A stretch of 64,000 bases of DNA, from positions 80,942 to 144,941 of the forward strand of contig NZ_KE695651.1 of NCBI RefSeq assembly GCF_000454065.1. The letters are read 5' to 3'. Below the pieces are notes generated by a model. It saw only the letters and a list, made by a program, of their open reading frames with translations, did no database searches and was not told the origin of the DNA. The translations under genes were made by a program, and so were the position numbers. This document shows positions 61,776 through 64,000 of the stretch, one piece after another. The stretch comes from Brevibacillus thermoruber 423. GTDB lineage: Bacteria > Bacillota > Bacilli > Brevibacillales > Brevibacillaceae. Every line of letters starts with the position of its first letter. The first letter of the stretch is position 1.

Positions 61776-62477
61776 ATGGGAAAAGCATTTGATCTGTCAT
61801 TGCTGGGGACGTTTCTTCCCGAACTTCTGGCGTACCTGCCGATCACGCTGCTGATTCTGGCCGCGTCCCTGTTCTTTGGCCTGCTGCTCGGCCTGCTGCT
61901 TGCGATTCCGCGGCTCTACAACATTCCGGTGCTGACCCAACTGGTTGTCGTGTACGTTTCCTTTATCCGGGGAACGCCCGTGCTGATCCAATTGTTTCTG
62001 GTCTATTACGGGCTGCCGGCAGTGCTCGGCCTGGTCCATCTCGATCTGTCACGAGCCGATCCGCTGTTGTTCGTGATCGTCACGTACTCGCTGAGCAGCG
62101 CGGCGTTTCTGTCCGAAACCATACGCGGCGCGGTGAACAGTGTGGACCTCGGACAGACGGAAGCGGCCTATGCGGTGGGGATGACCGCGCGTCAGGCGTT
62201 CGGGCGCATCGTGCTGCCGCAGGCGCTGATGGTTGCTGTCCCGAACTTCGCCAACAAGGTGATCGGGTTTCTCAAGGATACCTCGCTCGCCTTTACCATC
62301 GGCGTGATGGATATGATGGGACGCGGGCAGACGCTCATCTCGGCCACCGCCCATGCGCTTGAGGTGTATATCAGCCTCGCCGTGATCTACTACCTCGTCG
62401 TGATTGTGCTGGAAAGACTGTTTGCCGCCTCGGAACGAAAACTGCAGCAGCACGAGCGAAAATGGGCCAGTGCCTGA
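61776..62477 (+). CDS. Amino-acid ABC permease, TcyL-like
   Basis: A 233-residue polar amino-acid permease with five membrane segments. YVSFIRGTPVLIQLFLVYYGLP is the family helix, and the EAA loop is visible as [26 protein letters not shown] 61776 has AAGGG upstream; an in-frame GTG two codons earlier is less likely. It should pair with the next permease as a heterodimer. Confidence 0.88.
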   Translation: MGKAFDLSLLGTFLPELLAYLPITLLILAASLFFGLLLGLLLAIPRLYNIPVLTQLVVVYVSFIRGTPVLIQLFLVYYGLPAVLGLVHLDLSRADPLLFVIVTYSLSSAAFLSETIRGAVNSVDLGQTEAAYAVGMTARQAFGRIVLPQALMVAVPNFANKVIGFLKDTSLAFTIGVMDMMGRGQTLISATAHALEVYISLAVIYYLVVIVLERLFAASERKLQQHERKWASA

Positions 62478-62500
62478 CGGAGAGGGGGAGGTGAGAGGGG

Positions 62501-63211
62501 ATGACGATTGACATAGCGTTTATCGTTACCGCGTTCTTTGAGATTCTGACGGCCCTGCCGCTGACGCTGACCATCACGGTCGTGCCGCTGATTTTCGGTT
62601 TGGGCATCGGGGTCGTGACGGCGTTGATCCGGTTGTACAAGGTGCGCGTTGTGCATCAGCTGGCCGAGTTTTACGTCTCCTTTCTGCGCGGAACGCCGAT
62701 TGTGCTGCATGTGCTGATCATCTACTTCGCCATGCCGAAGCTGATTGACAGCCTGTCCGCCTATTTCGGCTGGTCGTTCAAATCCGCGTCGATCCCGATC
62801 CTTCTGTTTGTGCTGACGGCCTACTCGCTGACGGCCGTCGCGTACATGTCGGAAATCATCCGGTCCGGCATCCTGTCGGTCCCCGCGGGCCAGATCGAAG
62901 CCGCTTATGCGGTCGGCATGAGCACCCCGCAGGCGGTGTGGCGGATCGTGCTCCCGCAGGCGTTCGGCGCCATTCTGCCCAATTTGTGCAACCTGTTCAT
63001 CGGATTTTTGCATACCTCGACGTTCGCCTTTACCGTGTCCCAGATGGAACTGCTCGGTAAAGCCAACGTGGTCGCGTCGGTAAACCTGAAGTTTCTCGAG
63101 GCGTTCATCGCCGCAGCCCTGATCTACTGGGGCATGACGATCATCGCCGAACGGATTACGGCGTTTCTGGAAAAACGAGTCACTGCGTACAGCAGGGGAG
63201 GCATGGCATGA
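62501..63211 (+). CDS. Amino-acid ABC permease, TcyM-like
   Basis: A 236-residue permease similar to the preceding one, with [23 protein letters not shown] and [40 protein letters not shown] precedes the ATG. Its stop overlaps the ATPase start (ATGA). Confidence 0.89.
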   Translation: MTIDIAFIVTAFFEILTALPLTLTITVVPLIFGLGIGVVTALIRLYKVRVVHQLAEFYVSFLRGTPIVLHVLIIYFAMPKLIDSLSAYFGWSFKSASIPILLFVLTAYSLTAVAYMSEIIRSGILSVPAGQIEAAYAVGMSTPQAVWRIVLPQAFGAILPNLCNLFIGFLHTSTFAFTVSQMELLGKANVVASVNLKFLEAFIAAALIYWGMTIIAERITAFLEKRVTAYSRGGMA

Positions 63212-63972
63212 TCCACTTGAAAAACATTCACAAATCCTTTGGCAGGCTGAATGTGCTGAACGGCATCAATCTGACCGTGGAAAGGGGGGATGTCGTCGTC
63301 ATTCTCGGCCCCAGCGGGTCGGGGAAAACCACGCTGCTGCGCTGCATCAACTTTTTGGAGCGGCCGAACGACGGCGAGGTGACCATCGGCGCGCTCACGG
63401 TTGACTGCAGGCATCCAAGCCGGAAAGACATTTTGGAACTGCGCCGGAAAACGGCCATGGTCTTTCAGCACTACAATCTGTTCAAGCATAAAACGGCCCT
63501 GGAAAACGTGATGGAAGGGCTGATCGTCGCCCAAAAGGTGCCCAAGAAAGAGGCAAGGGAGCGAAGCCTAGAGATGCTGGAGAAAGTGGGGCTGTCCGAC
63601 AAGTGCGATCATTACCCCAGCCAGCTCTCGGGCGGACAGCAGCAGCGTGTCGGGATCGCCCGCGCCTTGGCGCTGAATCCCGAGTTGATTCTGTTCGACG
63701 AGCCTACATCCGCGCTTGACCCGGAACTGGTCGGCGAAGTCCTGGCGGTCATCAAAACCATTGCGAGCGAAGGGGTGACCATGATCGTCGTCACGCACGA
63801 AATGGGCTTCGCCCGGGAGGTATCCAATCACGTCGTCTTCATGGACGGAGGAGTCATCGTGGAACAAGGAACACCGGCCGACATCTTTGTTGACCCGAAG
63901 GAAGAACGAACACGACAGTTCCTGAAACGAATCACGCCGGAATGGAGCTATCCGATGGAAGCGTTGAGGTGA
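63208..63972 (+). CDS. Amino-acid ABC transporter ATPase, TcyN-like
   Basis: A 254-residue ABC ATPase. Walker [14 protein letters not shown] loop [18 protein letters not shown], signature [15 protein letters not shown], Walker [13 protein letters not shown] and the H loop VTHEMGFA are all intact. It energises the TcyL/TcyM-type pair. It overlaps the upstream permease by four bases. Confidence 0.93.
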   Translation: MIHLKNIHKSFGRLNVLNGINLTVERGDVVVILGPSGSGKTTLLRCINFLERPNDGEVTIGALTVDCRHPSRKDILELRRKTAMVFQHYNLFKHKTALENVMEGLIVAQKVPKKEARERSLEMLEKVGLSDKCDHYPSQLSGGQQQRVGIARALALNPELILFDEPTSALDPELVGEVLAVIKTIASEGVTMIVVTHEMGFAREVSNHVVFMDGGVIVEQGTPADIFVDPKEERTRQFLKRITPEWSYPMEALR

Positions 63973-63977
63973 GGAAG

Positions 63978-64000
63978 GTGAGCGACACGTACCGGTTGGC
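63978..64000 (+). CDS. Start of a further gene, cut by the window edge
   Basis: A GTG at 63978 follows GAGGTGAGGAAG and reads MSDTYRL before the window ends. In the Bacillus locus other members include an acetyltransferase (YtmI/SnaA) and further monooxygenase subunits, so one of these may follow; seven codons cannot tell. Confidence 0.45.

Overview
The window looks like chromosomal DNA from a GC-rich, spore-forming Bacillales organism of the Brevibacillus/Paenibacillaceae kind (inference). Evidence: an alpha/beta-type SASP gene, a YjcZ-type sporulation micro-protein, a T-box upstream of argS, a SAM-I riboswitch upstream of metH, strong AGGAGG ribosome binding sites, GTG/TTG starts, a cre-like site and a low-GC Gram-positive gene set (LtaS-family protein, LytS/LytTR pair, YfkAB, YitJ-type MetF fusion). 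No tRNA, CRISPR array or prophage was seen.

Layout. 1-11 kb is housekeeping: a beta-propeller secreted protein cut by the window edge, an LtaS-family sulfatase, class I fumarase, a LysM protein, a C-N hydrolase, a secreted protein, SASP, YfkAB, DUF1385, and a HesB-like/gamma-carbonic anhydrase pair. rnpB lies at 11.2-11.6 kb. 12-21 kb has an unknown protein with a Lys/Pro/Ala tail, an AsnB/AsnO synthetase, and a LytS-type kinase and LytTR regulator leading into DUF485 plus two SSS symporters. Between regulator and transporter there is a 21-bp-phased direct repeat, a weak promoter and a cre-like site. 21-31 kb holds nfo, argS with an Arg T-box, yjcZ, and the SAM-I-controlled metH and metF/homocysteine methyltransferase fusion.

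31-37 kb has been rearranged. A 254-bp piece of the mug-type glycosylase gene (31.0-31.6 kb) is duplicated in inverted orientation at 35.1-35.4 kb, flanking the M32 carboxypeptidase and prfC genes. Next come a MaoC-like gene and an apparently N-terminally truncated metallo-beta-lactamase gene, visibly lower in GC, and a possible insertion-sequence end.

39.1-49.7 kb is a Fur-box-preceded siderophore operon, collinear with staphylococcal sbnA-B-C-D-E-F-G-I (staphyloferrin B) but without the decarboxylase sbnH. A hairpin and a 30-codon reading frame lie where sbnH would be, so the product may differ from staphyloferrin B.

49.9-64 kb looks devoted to sulfur and organic-acid uptake and salvage: a SulP transporter with an ArsR regulator; a MetQ-MetN-MetI importer (metN carries an apparent 1-nt frameshift) that continues into a crotonase, an FMN 2-hydroxy-acid oxidase and a class III CoA-transferase; then a small CxxC protein behind a leader terminator, a LysR regulator, a luciferase-like monooxygenase and a Tcy-type amino-acid ABC transporter. 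The last set resembles the Bacillus ytmI-tcyJKLMN-cmoO region for S-modified cysteine salvage. All starts were chosen by hand from ribosome binding sites; no database search was possible.
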